DNA of 64,000 bases from Cycas panzhihuaensis (Eukaryota > Cycadophyta), in the NCBI GenBank assembly GCA_023213395.1, contig CM041465.1, positions 50,599,741-50,663,740 of the forward strand, given 5' to 3'. Each line of letters opens with the position of its first letter. The stretch's first letter is position 1. Below the pieces are notes generated by a model. The model was not told where the DNA came from. It made no database searches and saw only the letters and a program-made list of their open reading frames with translations. Shown here one piece after another: positions 15,603 to 27,080 of the stretch. Both the position numbers and the translations under genes were made by a program.

Positions 15603-15979
15603 TACATATTTTGGTACATCAATATTCATTTGAATTGCTAACAATGCTTGATTCTTGGAGATTTCCTAATGATGATATTTGGTACATTGTCTTCAATTGA
15701 GTCTAGATCTTGAACTTGCCTTTGTTATTGAATGTAGTAATGTTTATTGATGTTGATATGCCTCATTCAATCTTGAAATATTGGGGTCTTCATTAACTAT
15801 ATAGGATACCTGAAATCAAACTAAATTTTTAGTTTAATGTGCTAAATCTCTATAAGTGGAATTAGGTAAATTGTTTGTTATAGGTCTTTAAGCATCTATG
15901 TCAAGGAAGTTATATTAAGAACATCTATTTCAACTTTTTTTTTGCTCCATCTTGATCTCTTTGGGTCATAGGATAATCT

Positions 15980-16675
15980 CTTAGATTGGACTCAATCTCA
16001 ATCTCTATAATTTCTTCAAGTTTCAAATTATTCTCAACAATTAAACAATTGGGATCATCACTTGATTATTTTATAATAGCTTCTTTATTTTTGACAAATT
16101 CACATTCAACATTCTCAAGAATTATAACCTCAACATTAATGGATTAAGTAGATGAATAAATAATAACAGATTCAGTAATAAATTCATTTTCAATAACTTT
16201 ATCAATAATCTCTCATTCTTAACATACCTTTTCTTTTTTTTCTTCAGGATTTTGGTATAACGTTTCTTCTTGGACTTCTACTTTTGCTTGAGTATTAACT
16301 AGAGTATTACTGGAGCATTCTTTCTAAATAAATACAACCTTTGGCTTTTCAACTTCCTTGACTTTTTGACCATAATTATCTTTCAACATATCCCATGCTT
16401 CTTTTGTAGTGGCAGTATGATACACTTGCAAATATACATCCCTTTCCAAAGTAGAAAAGATGTAAATGAGCGCTTTTACATCTTTTTCTAATAAATCATA
16501 TAATTCTTGTTCTTTATTAGGTGATAATTTGACTTTAGGATACACTAGTTTTGGTTTTTTATATCCTTTAATAGAAAATTCTAATAAACCTCTTCCTTCA
16601 AGGTTTTATTCTTCTTAACCACATAAAGTAATTTTTTCCATTAAGTTTAGGGACCATAAGAACTGGACATTCCAT
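15980..16675 (-). pseudogene. Copia-type gag (UBN2 family) of the nested element
   Basis: Gag would bind element RNA and form particles. A start at 16675 on the minus strand gives MECPVLMVPKLNGKNYFMWL, the usual Copia gag N-terminus with the LNG-NY-W signature. After a frameshift near 16600 an open segment at 16324-16545 contains STLERDVYLQVYHTATTKEAW and DMLKDNYG, which is the core of the UBN2 gag family. A Glu/Val-rich tail follows to about 15980 with few stops. The polypurine tract then comes within 400 bp, leaving no room for pol. This is the best evidence that the element never carried, or has lost, the enzymes. Confidence 0.8.
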
Positions 16676-18127
16676 TTTACTAATGAAATCAATCAAAATA
16701 GATACAATAATTCATGCACATCAATTCATCACATTCAATATGACATCCAGTATAAATTTTGCTTCTCAATTTTCTTCCATGGATTTAGAAAAATGCATCA
16801 AATTTGAAGTGAAATTTCTCTATGAAGATAACATCAAAATAACTCAAATCATATTTTAAACTAAAATACTTTAAGTTAAGATTCTAATGGTTCAAATAAT
16901 TTAAAAAACAAACTTCTAAATGAGAAGATGTAAAGAAAATAATGCATTGTCTTCTTTATGAACAAAAACTGAATTAGATTGAGGTTTAACCCCTTTGACA
17001 AATTATCCCTTGGTCACTTGGGTGCTGCATATGACCACCTGTTGATAGGAAGGGGCTCTACAGACTCCAAATCACATTCTAATCAAATTAAATATAAAAA
17101 ATACATTATGATTTTTTTTTTACCAAGGTTGAATTTCCTAAAGATGCACCATCTTTAATAATGAACCTATGACAACGAACTTTCTCCAAAATTCACTAAA
17201 AAATTGATGAAAATCTTTAATTTTTATTTTTATGAATCTCCTATATTTATTCAAGCAAACTAGTAAGAAACTAGATGGTGGAGTAGAATCGAAAGAGTGA
17301 AGCTAGGCAGCTTTGGGTCGCTTATTGATAAGCAGATAAGCAACAATCATGTTAAGCTATGGAATTAAGCAACTCATGCTGATTAATTAATGGCAGACAA
17401 TGGTGTAGCACTCATAGATCATGGGATCATTCACACAAACAAGCAACAAATGGAAGGTCCTTACAATAGAGTAGGATGCTTTATAGAGTGGTTGAGGTAT
17501 ACATGGTAGCTACAAAGGTCCATAGAAGATGCATGTTCTTCATGCCAGGACTTTTAATCTTCATGCTAATATAAAGCTACACATAGAGTCTCAAAGTTGC
17601 CTCATACTCATAGACTTCATGCAGTAAGATTCCATGCAAGATGTTACTCATGATCATAATAGAGGAGGTAGGGCCTCCATAGGTATAGGTAAGATATATA
17701 ATTTGAAGTAGGGTTACATAGAGAAGTAACACAGAGAACAATGGTTCACATATGAGATTTTATGAACAAAGGTGAATATGAATTGTATGTCATGCAAAGT
17801 AGGGGTAGCTTTGTAGGAGTCACATCACACAGAGGTTTACTAACCAAACACTCATAGTCTATTTTCTATAGTGCGAGATAAAACCATTCAAAAAGACTTA
17901 AATGGCCTCTAATAAAGTTAAATGAACCTAGCGTATACATGGAGAAGTAGTGAACAAAATTGAACAAACTTCAAATAGACTTGAACGGAAATAAATGGGG
18001 TTAAATGACCTTTGCAAATGTGGTTCCATTTTACAATGGTATTGAACAAGTCATAATGGTCTTCACAACTGATAATCGATTTGGCAAGCCTACAGTAATA
18101 TCTTATTAGCAAATCCTTTTTTCTTTC
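16676..18127 (-). other. Long untranslated leader of the nested gag-only element
   Basis: About 1.45 kb lies between the gag start and the primer site. No coding motif was seen on either strand; the 64-codon open frame at 17918-18112 has no family features. Long leaders recur in other LTR elements of this window. Confidence 0.6.
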
Positions 18128-18145
18128 ACCTTGACTCTAATACCA
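18128..18145 (-). other. Primer-binding site of the nested gag-only element
   Basis: The minus strand reads TGGTATTAGAGTCAAGGT, three bases inside the 5' LTR (18149-18416). It differs by one base from the TGGTATCAGAG core. Confidence 0.8.
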
Positions 18146-18148
18146 TAT

Positions 18149-18416
18149 TAGAAATATAAAATCATATTGATACCATGATAGAAATTCTATAAATAAAATA
18201 TTAATTAAATGAATTAATAAAAAAATAACAGAATATAATTAACATAATACTCACTATATAATATCTCTATTATATGCTATAAAATATGATCTATCATGTA
18301 CTATTGATGTCATTACATAGTAATATTTTACCTTTGGTGTAGAGCCCACCTTATGAGAGTGTTCTATACATAAATGTGCATTAGCAACATTTCTTTAATA
18401 TTTTAATATTCCAACA
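18149..18416 (-). repeat. 5' LTR of the nested gag-only element
   Basis: On the plus strand it starts TAGAAATATAAAA and ends TATTCCAACA. It pairs with 15265-15591 and is followed by the target-site copy TTATT. Confidence 0.85.
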
Positions 18417-18421
18417 TTATT

Positions 18422-21101
18422 CAAGCTCTTTCTGTATGCAATTTTGATAGTAATAAAACTTGATATTCTTAATATGGGCATATCTAATGATAGGTTAAGA
18501 GTACTCAAAACATTAAATATGATTTATGGTCTTGTTGATATCTCATTTAACTCTAATATCTGTGAAGGGTGCATTCTAGGAAAGCAACATCGATCTCACT
18601 TTAAGTAATCATATAGACAACTCAAATAAAGATTAAACTAGTATAAAATGATTTATGTAGATTAATCTCCTCAAACTCTATCAATAGTAGTAGGTATTTC
18701 CTCACCTTCATAGATGATTTTAGAAAGAAGGTTTAGGTGTACTTCATTACTAATAAATTAAAATATTTCAACATATTTAAAGAATTCAAAGTTATGGTTA
18801 AATTAGAGAGTGGGCACAAGCTTCAAGTCCTAAGGATAGATAGAGGAGGAGAATACACCTTTAATGAATTTTAGAAATATTGTAAAGCCCATGGTATCCA
18901 TAGGCAACTCACCACTACTTACACCCCTTATTTAAATAGGGTTGAAGAGAGGTTAAATAAATCAATAACAAAAATGGCTAGATGTATACTAAAAAGGAAA
19001 TGAGTCTCAAATAGAATGAAGCAATCAACACTGCAATCTACCTTCTAAATAGATGTCCCATTAGTTCCCTTAAAAGAAAAACTCTCGAAGAAACTTGGTT
19101 TGAAAGAAAACTTGATATTAGCCATGTTAAAATTTTTAGAAGCACTACTTATGTGCATATCCTAAATCAGAAAAGATCTAACCTAGTTGATAAAAGTATC
19201 AAATGCATCCTAGTTAGGTATAATAACTATTCTAAAGGCTATAGATTCTTGAACCTAAAGACAAACAAAATCTATGTTAGTAGAGATGTAGCTTTTGATG
19301 AAATATCAAAGGATGAGGTCCATGAAGTTGCTTCTCCTAAAAAATTAGTATAAGAAGAAATCATACCTCCTTAAGAATTAACATGCAATCAGTCATCAAT
19401 TTTACAAGAAGGCAATAACTTAAGAGAAGGTACCATAAATATTATTTCTCTAATAATGAATGTATAGCCAATGGAATCCTATCAGTTTTATACTAGAATA
19501 CCCAAATGGTACTTAAAAGCCATAGGAGATTATAACGATGATACTTTCAAGAAGTGAATTATGCTTAAAAAATAATAAGCCTTAATTTGCTCTATTGAAC
19601 CATAAAATTATGAAGAGGCCTGTAGAGATGAAATATGAAAAACTATAATAGAAAAGGAACTTCTTATCATCAAACAAAATGAAACATGGGATCTAGTACC
19701 ATTGCTTAAAGGAAAACCCATAGTTGGATGCAAATGGGTTTATAAGATTAAGGAAAAACATAATGAGAGCACTAATAAATATAAATCTTGGCTAGTTTCC
19801 AAGGGATATCCTAAAATTGCAAAGACTGATTATGAAGAAACTTTTACTCTAATAACCAAAATGATCACAGTTCAGGCTGTTATAACTCTAATAATACAAT
19901 ATGATTGGAAAATTATATAACCTGATGTAGAGAGTGCCTTTCTAAACAAAAATCTGACAAAGAAGTTTTATATAAAGTAGCCTCCTAACTTCATAAAAGA
20001 TAGCAATGTATACTTAGTTTGCCAATTAAAGAAGGAACTTTATGGATTAAAATAGGCCCCATAAGCATGGCATGAGAAACTATATATGCACCTCAGAAAG
20101 AATGGATTTAGAAGATGTGAATTTGATCTAAATCTACACATAAAAAATAAAGAAAAGAACATAGTCACCAAATTATTGTTTATGTCAATGATCTAGTTGT
20201 CATAGGAAATGATGATGACACCATCAACCAAGTTAAGTAAGAAATGGAAAAAAAATTGAAATGTCAAATTTGGTTGAACTTCATTACTATTTGGGAATTG
20301 AATATATCAAAATGAGAATGGATTTTTTATTTCCTAAGAAAAACATGTAAAAAATCTTCTCAAAATATTTAGAATAAATGAGTGTAAGCCATGTGCAACT
20401 CCCATGAAAACATGATGCTCTTTAACAACTGATGATAAAGATAAGGATATTGATGAAACTCTCTACTGATACTTGATTAGTAGTCTTCTCTATCTCATAG
20501 CAACCAAACTAGATATTTTGTATTCTATAGGAATTATCTCTAGATATATGGGTAATCCTAATGCATCCTAAAATATGTTAAGGATACCATGAATTTTGGG
20601 TTCAACTATAACAAGGTTATAGAGGCTAAAATAATTGGATACAATGAATCAGATTAGGCTAGAGAGAAATAAGAAAGAAATTCCATCAAAGGTTATTATT
20701 TTAGCTTTAGCTCAATAATCATTTCATAGAGTAGCAAAAAATGGGCAATTGTAGCTCAGTGATCCATAGAGGCTAAATATAAGGTAATAATAAGCACAAC
20801 TTATAAAGCAATTTGGCTAAGATAACTTCTCAAGAATATAAGTCTTGATGTGTTCAAAGTAACTAAAATATATTATGTCAACTAAAGTACTATCAAAATG
20901 GCCAAGAATCTTATTTTTTACACCATGAAAAAGTATATAGAAGTGCATCATCACTTCATCAAAGAAAAGGTCCAAATCAAGGAAATTGAGCTCTAATGAT
21001 ACTCTAGTAAACAATGATTAGCATACATTCTTATGAAACCTCTGGAAAAGGATAAATTTCTACATCTCAAAACTCTTTTAGGAGTCAAGCAGAAGGAATA
21101 A
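18422..21101 (+). pseudogene. Copia element 1 integrase, reverse transcriptase and RNase H relic
   Basis: This segment continues element 1 after the nested insertion. The pre-integrase zinc region (CEGCILGKQHRSHF near 18550) is followed by integrase with FLTFIDDF near 18700, a DRGGEY-type second Asp near 18840 and the NRVEERLNKS end of the catalytic core near 18950. Reverse transcriptase starts near 19700 (GCKWVYKIKEK). LKQAP is read as LK-stop-AP near 20050, and the active site at 20181-20192 is YVND, so the second catalytic Asp is Asn. The RNase H tail ends AYILMKPLEKDKFLHL with a stop at 21099-21101. The many stops are often TAG/TAA where Gln is conserved. Confidence 0.85.
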
Positions 21102-21108
21102 AAACCTT

Positions 21109-21118
21109 AAGGAGAGGT
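21109..21118 (+). other. Polypurine tract of Copia element 1
   Basis: AAGGAGAGG lies directly before the 3' LTR start at 21119. The same tract (AAGGGGAGG) precedes the related LTRs at 27276 and 31293. Confidence 0.75.
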
Positions 21119-21247
21119 ATTAAGGTTAATGCTTTTACTTAGAAATTTTTATTATTTTTCTTAAGTCAATGTTAACTTAGAGTCTTTAGTTAGAGCATAA
21201 CTTATGTTATTATTAAAAGTTGTGCAAAGTATTTTCTCTTGGCTCTC
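21119..21247 (+). repeat. 3' LTR of Copia element 1, truncated by element 2
   Basis: The first 129 bp match the 5' LTR at 13242 and the complete copy at 27276. The sequence stops after CTTGGCTCTC, where the TG of the element-2 LTR begins at 21248. Confidence 0.85.
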
Positions 21248-21435
21248 TGTTAGAATATAATATTTTATCTTAGGAGCATTAAAGAAGAGGAGTAATGTAA
21301 TTAAACCTTCATTATATTTAAACTACATATTTGATGTAATAATCATGAAATGGTTACAAAGCTTGGTGTATAATAGGAGGACTTCCTCCCTTAATAATGA
21401 AGTGAGATTTCTTTCCATCCATCTAAGAAGTCTTA
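21248..21435 (+). repeat. 5' LTR of Copia element 2
   Basis: Starts TGTTAGAATATAAT and ends GAAGTCTTA. It aligns end to end with 26888-27075 and 30905-31092, all 188 bp. It inserts immediately after the truncated element-1 LTR. Confidence 0.9.
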
Positions 21436-21444
21436 TGTTTAATA

Positions 21445-21461
21445 TAGTATCAGAGTGGGTT
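21445..21461 (+). other. Primer-binding site of Copia element 2
   Basis: TAGTATCAGAGTGGGTT matches the iMet primer-site core TGGTATCAGAG with one G-to-A change, nine bases after the LTR. Confidence 0.8.
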
Positions 21462-21541
21462 TGCCTAGCTGCATGATGTTGGGTAATGTGACAACAATGG
21501 TTGGTGGCTAAAATTTTGGTATGTTGGTAGTACGGTTATCT

Positions 21542-21633
21542 CCCCCAAACCTTCTTTGGGGGGTTCCAAGGGGGGGTGGGGAATGCCCCCCGCTAAGAGG
21601 GGGTTCAGGGGTGATAGCCCCCAACCCAAAAAA
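21542..21633 (+). other. GC-rich hairpin cluster in the leader of Copia element 2
   Basis: Within an AT-rich neighbourhood, runs of five to seven G or C alternate so that several stems can form. One example is CCCCCAAA at 21542-21549 pairing with CTTTGGGGGG just downstream; others use the runs near 21570-21580, 21586-21591, 21598-21603 and 21628-21632. It sits about 100 bases after the primer site in the untranslated leader. A role in RNA packaging or dimerisation is possible but only inferred. Confidence 0.7.
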
Positions 21634-22803
21634 TTAGCACTGGAAACTATATTAAATTGTAAAGAGAATCAGGGCCGTTCGATGAAAATACCCTAGATTC
21701 TACGGTCCAGATTTGTGTCTTGTATGACTCTCTCATATAGCCCGATTTAGGGCATATTTCATTATGTTGAGGTTGTTCAATGTATTATGAAGAGTTGGGC
21801 AGGTGGTTGTTGTTGATGTGAGCACTCTGTTACAGGATTATGTATATTTTCTCTATTATGTGACAATAAAGATCGATACCTTTCCTGTGTGGATGTTTCT
21901 ATAACACACTGCTAGGGTTTTTCCACATTATATCGGGTGTATTTCTGTGCTTAGCTTTCTTGTTCCTTTTATTGTTATATCTCTGGTTTAAGAACTTGCA
22001 TGTAATTTTTAGTTTCGATTTCTGTAACTAGTTGCAAGAATAGTCTAGATCTTGGTGGCAGTTTAAGGGTTGAGACCTTGTCTTCTCAACACCTGAAAAG
22101 AAGACATAGAGGATTGTATAAGGATTTAGAGTCATAATGAAGCTAAATCAACTTAAGACTTAAGGAGAATAAAGGACAAGGTCTTCTCTATCAGAAGAAG
22201 AAATAATCTATCATATTTATTGCTTGTATGGACCTGTACCGGACTTGTACAATCACAAAAAATTTAACCTGCTCAGATTGTGATGAAATTTGGTCTATAG
22301 AACTGTCCCAGTATGGACATCATCTTTCTCTTTTAGCACATAAATATTTGAAGCTTTTTTCGAGATCTTTTCCCTCCTTTAACTGCATGGGTTTAGGAGG
22401 AAAAACACTAATTTCTTCTCAGATTTGACTAAAATCCAGGTAAAACTTAACTGAATATCTTTTGATCTCTATCACAAAGGATTTGAATCCATTTTTTGTT
22501 ATTATTATCAAAGATTCAAAGAGAATTGAGAGTTTTTTGCTAAAATCTTAACTACCTATTTATGTTTTTTAGGCCTATTTTCTCAGAATCTGTAAGGAAT
22601 CTTTAAAAAATAATTACAGATTTAGATTCACGGGTGAAGACCTAACTTTTGAGATAGCTTTTACTTGATTTTGTACACTTTGGTTTCTGTATGGAAATTT
22701 GTATAACCATAAGGACATGGCCTACTCTTAGATATTAGTCCTTTAGATATCTTTACTTTGACATTACTTGACTTCTTAGATCTGTTCTTAACTCAATTTA
22801 ATC

Positions 22804-24010
22804 ATGGAATCTTCAATTTTGGGCCTTAGTGACATAAATAAATTGACCAAAAATAATTACCATATATGGAGAATTAAAATAGAAGCCCTATTACACATAA
22901 AAAATACTTGGGAACTGACCATTGGAGAAGAAAAATATGGCTGAGACTAAAGGAGATGCTCAGAAAAATTGGAAAGAAAGGAATAATGTAGGAGTAATAA
23001 CCTTGAAATTGTCAGTCATTGATCATTTGTTAATATACACTGATAAAATAAATTCTTGCTCCCAAATTTGGAAAGCCCTTGAAAATCTTTATGCTCAAAA
23101 GAACAGAGTAAGAGTTATAACTCAGAAAGAAGAGTTATGTACATTAATTATGAAAGAAACAAAAATAGTAGAAGACTTTATTCACAAGGTCACTACTAAC
23201 TGGAATGATCTTCTTAGTACTGGAGTAATCATCTTTTAAAAAGGAATAGTTGAAATAGTAGCAAGAAAGCTTCCAAAGGCCTTTGATGTGACTATCAATA
23301 CAATAATAAACACTAGCATAATTGAAGAAATGTCTCTTAATGAACTGACTGGTATGCTATTGAGACAGGAATAAAGGAACATAAGGTACGAAGATGAGAT
23401 CGAAGATGCCTTTGTGACAAAGTTGAATATAAGAGGCTTAAAAGGAAGAGAATGGTTTAAAGGCATGGGATGTACACTCGAATCTAGGACTCCTTCACGA
23501 GGAAGATGGCCAGAAAACAAGGGACGTGGTCACATTTATCCTCTAAGAGATACTCAAGTTTGATTTAACTATGGTAAGCTTAGATACTTCTTAAGCCAAT
23601 GCCATATATTTGATGTTTATTATCTCTATAACCAGTCCAGACACTACCCTTATCAGTGTTGTCAGCGAAGAGAAGAGATTCAGAGAGGGAAAAGACCAAC
23701 CAAAAATCACAATAAATAACAATCAGAGGGAGAAGAAGAAGAAACTATCTTCATTGTAGTCTTACTAGCTAGCCTTCAAGATGTAGACATATGATATATT
23801 GACTCAGGAGCATCACAATATATGATGAATAAAAAGGATTGGTTTGAGTCCAAAACCTATTCCTCAAAATCAATCAAGTTAGGAGATAAGTACCCCTTGA
23901 ACATTGAAGGAGTAGGAACCATTGTTGTTAATCTGCATGGCTATGTAAAGAAAATTAGTAACATACCCCTATACCTAGGCTCAAGATAAACCTTTTTTCA
24001 ATATGTCAAC
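22804..24010 (+). pseudogene. Copia element 2 gag and protease relic
   Basis: A start at 22804 (MESSILGLSDINKLTKNNYH) shows the classic Copia gag opening with the KL-NY-W signature. After a frameshift near 22920 an open segment at 22922-23239 covers the UBN2 core (IWKALENLYAQKNRVRV and a KVTTNWNDLL stretch). An Arg/Gly tail follows, then a damaged zinc knuckle near 23565-23600 (FNYGKLRYFLSQC; one Cys is Tyr, the His is Tyr, the last Cys is kept). The protease begins at 23801-23809 with an intact DSG triad (YIDSGASQYM), preceded by a TGA where Trp is normal. Stops prevent translation. The leader from 21460 to 22803 has no coding signal. Confidence 0.85.
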
Positions 24011-26877
24011 TAAGCAATATGGGCTTGAGGACCATCTTTGATGAAAAGGACGTGTCATATGTTGAATATGAAAAATGGGGGTACAATCATTACTAATAGG
24101 GTGAAATGCAATGACTTATATAAACTATTATTCATGCCCATTGATCCAACTATGGATGTAAAAGCATTCTTTATTATAAATTTCAATACTAATAATAAAG
24201 TGTTTCATTTGAAGTATAGACATCTCGCCACAGATAAATTAGAAATGATGAAAAATAACAATGTAATGAATGGGCTTCCCTTTATTTCATCAAAATAGTT
24301 TGTTTGTAAAGGCTATCAATGTGGAAAACAACATCGTTTTCCTTTCAAAACTAATGAATGGCATCTTTAAAAAAAGTTAAGAGCTAATACATACAAACTT
24401 ATATGGTCCTTTGATACCCCTATTTGTAAATGGTTATAGATATTTCCTAACTTTTATTGATAATTTCACTAGGAAGGTGTTGATATACTTCATCTATAAT
24501 AAGTAAGATGTATTTGATATATTTAAGAAATTTAAAGATGAGGTAGAGTTAGTGACAAGATATAAAATTAAATGTATCAGGTTTGACAATGGAGGGGAAT
24601 ATATTTTAAAAGAATTTTAGGACTTCTGTAAAATCAAAGGCATACAAAGATAATTCACAACCCCATATACCCCTCAGTTTAATGGTGTTGCTGAATAGAA
24701 AAATAGGACCATAATAGAAATGGCACATAACATGATTCATGGAAAACAAACGTTAATAATTTACTAGGTAGAAGTAGTAAGCATAGCCTATTACCTAATC
24801 AATCAAAGTCTAACCACAACATTATAGTAGATAATACCTAAAGAAGCTTAGACAAGAAGGAATCATAATGTAAGTAATTTAAAATTTTTTAATTATCAAG
24901 ACTTTGTACATATTCTAGATAAAAATAGGACAAAACTTGATTTAAAATGCATAGAATACATTATGGTTGGTTATAGTAAAAATACAAAGATATATAGATG
25001 CATAGATCTTAAGACCAATAAAATCTATGTAAGTAGGGATGTAGTCTTTAATGAAGAAATCCCTTTAGAAGTCAAATCTCTAGTATAAATAATTGAAGAA
25101 GTACCTAGAATTGAGCCTAAAAAAGAATTCCCTATTGAAGAATTAGGAGTAATTATAGAAAATGAGTTAGATAAGCATGAACCTGCTCCTCACTCCGAAA
25201 AGAACTATCATTAAAATAATCAACTATAGAGGCACCAAAGAAACAAAAAGGGGTGCCAAAATGGTACATTAAAATCATAGAAGAAGGAAAAAGAAATGTG
25301 TTGCCACATAGAACTAAGAGTCAGCAACATCAAGCACTCTTCAACAAAATGTAACCATAATCATTTGAAGAGGTAAAAGAGCATGCAGAATGGAGAACAC
25401 AACCGCAGATGTAGAAATTGATTCCATCACAGAAAATCAAACTTGGGATTTAATAGAACTACCTCCAAATAAACTAGTAGTCAATTACAAGTGGATGTAC
25501 AAAATTAAAGAAGGTGCAAATAGAAAAATAGGAAAATTCAAAGTAATATTTGTAGCAAAAGGATACACTCAGACTGCTGGGATATTTGATGAGACATTCT
25601 CACATGTAGAAAAAATGAATATTGTCTAAACAATGATAGTATTAGTAGCCTAAAATAATTGGAAAATCTACCAGTTAGGCATCAAAAGTGAATTTTTGAA
25701 TGGAGATATGGAGGAAGAAGTCTATATGCAACAACTAGAAGGCTATATCCAGATAGGACAAGAACATTTGGTATGTAAACTCAAAAGGGCACTGTATAAA
25801 TTAAAATAGGCTCCTAGAGCTTGGTATACTAAGTTGGACAAACATCTATCCTAAAACGACTTCGAAAGATGTAGTTTTGATTCTAGTATATATATAAAGA
25901 AATAATGGAAAAATCTCAATCATTATCATCTATGTTGATTACATGATTCTTACAGGAGATGACTCCAAGTCCATCTTAACTATAAAGAGCCAATTGGAAA
26001 AAGACTTTGAAATGATAGATCTAGGTTTCTTCAACTACTATCTAGGAATAGATATTAATCAAAATAAAGAGTCTATTACACTCTCATAAGGAAAATACAT
26101 CAAATATTTGCGTCTAAAATTCAAATAGAGAACTATAATGAATGTGTAACTCCTATGGAAGTAAATTATAATCTAGTCCTAGATGAAGGAGAATCTTTAG
26201 TTGATTTCACATTCTATAGATAATTGACTATAAGCCTTATTTATCTCACTACCAAAAGACTTGACATCTTATATTTAGTAGGTTTAGTTTCTAGATACAT
26301 ACAAGAATCGAAGATGAAGCATTGGAAGGTAACAAAAAGGATACTTAGGTACCTAAAAGGTACCATAGATTGGAAGCTAGTATACAACAAGAAGAAGTCA
26401 ATTCAACTGATCAAATATTGTGACTCTGACTAGGTTGGAGACAAAGAGACTAGAAGATCTACTAGTGGATATTGTTCCTTCTTAGGCTCAACTACTATTT
26501 CATGGTACAACAAAAAGCAACCAACAATTGCTATTTCATCAATCGAAGAAAAATAAATATTGGTAGTCAGCATAACTTGTGAAGCTCTATGCCCTAAGTA
26601 ACTACTAATGGACATGAATCAATTGTAACAAAAACTAACAACATCGTTCTGTGATAATCAAAGTGCACTAAAGTTAACCAAAAATCCTATTCTGCATACA
26701 TAAATAAAGCACACAGAAGTACATCATCATTTCATTTAAGAGAAAGTGCAAAATAAAGAAATTAATTTAATATATTATCCCACAATAAGCCAGGCTACAA
26801 ACATTCTGATAAAACCTCTTGGTAGAGACAAGTTTTGAGTTCTCAGGGAAAGAATAGGACTAAAAATGATAAAACAT
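24011..26877 (+). pseudogene. Copia element 2 pre-integrase, integrase, RT and RNase H relic
   Basis: The pre-integrase region (FHLKYRHLATDKLEMM near 24210, then CKGYQCGKQHRFPF near 24305) leads into integrase with RFDNGGEY near 24585 and NGVAE followed by a stop at 24696-24698. The conserved VSRDVVFNEE tail comes near 25030. RT shows NYKWMYKIKEG near 25485 and KLK-stop-APRAW (stop 25807-25809, where Gln is conserved). The active site at 25931-25942 is YVDY, so the second catalytic Asp is lost. RNase H relics include YLKGTIDWKLVYN near 26350 and ILIKPLGRDKF near 26805. The segment from 24243 has a duplicate at 28261, and the YVDY change and the LK-stop-AP stop are shared by both. Confidence 0.88.
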
Positions 26878-26887
26878 TAAGAGAGGG
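26875..26887 (+). other. Polypurine tract of Copia element 2
   Basis: ATTAAGAGAGGG directly precedes the TG of the 3' LTR. Confidence 0.75.
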
Positions 26888-27075
26888 TGTTGGAATATAA
26901 TGTTTTATCCTAAGAGCATTAAAGAAGAGGAGTAATGTAATTATACCCTCATTATATTTAAACTACATATTTGATGTAATAATCATGAAACAATTACAAA
27001 GCCTAATGTATAGAAAGAGGACTTCCTCCCTTAATAACAAAGTGAGATTTCTTTCCATCCATCTAAGAAGTCTTA
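26888..27075 (+). repeat. 3' LTR of Copia element 2
   Basis: 188 bp, beginning TGTTGGAATATAATG and ending GAAGTCTTA. It pairs with 21248-21435. Confidence 0.9.
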
Positions 27076-27080
27076 CTCTT

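Larger units (their letters stand above)
15265..18416 (-). mobile_element. Gag-only (TR-GAG-like) LTR retrotransposon nested in Copia element 1
   Basis: Two similar terminal repeats (15265-15591 and 18149-18416) flank an internal region with a primer site at 18128-18145 and a polypurine tract at 15592-15602, both in minus orientation. The only coding relic is gag (about 16000-16675); no protease, integrase, RT or RNase H is found. The bases TTAT(T) occur at 15261-15264 and 18417-18420 as a short target duplication. Left and right of the insertion the element-1 coding region resumes (gag/protease, then integrase). The structure fits the non-autonomous TR-GAG class, which depends on enzymes from other elements. 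Confidence 0.8.
13242..21247 (+). mobile_element. Copia LTR retrotransposon 1 (plus strand), interrupted and 3'-truncated
   Basis: A 5' LTR (13242-13484), a primer site at 13485, decayed gag and protease, then integrase, reverse transcriptase and RNase H in Copia order, a polypurine tract (21109-21118) and the first 129 bp of the 3' LTR are seen. A minus-strand gag-only element occupies 15265-18416 inside the pol-proximal part. The 3' LTR is cut at 21247, where Copia element 2 begins. All coding parts carry multiple stops. Confidence 0.85.
21248..27075 (+). mobile_element. Copia LTR retrotransposon 2 (plus strand)
   Basis: LTRs of 188 bp at 21248-21435 and 26888-27075 differ at about 17 positions by hand count (about 9%). 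The primer site is at 21445. A long leader precedes gag at 22804, followed by protease, integrase, RT and RNase H in Copia order and a polypurine tract before 26888. Flanking pentamers CTCTC (21243-21247) and CTCTT (27076-27080) could be a target duplication, but the sequences beyond them do not fit a simple insertion (see findings). The 3' part from 24243 is included in a tandem duplication. Confidence 0.85.

Noticed and set aside
23236-23520. 94-codon minus-strand frame
   Set aside because: Shadow of the element-2 gag relic on the plus strand.
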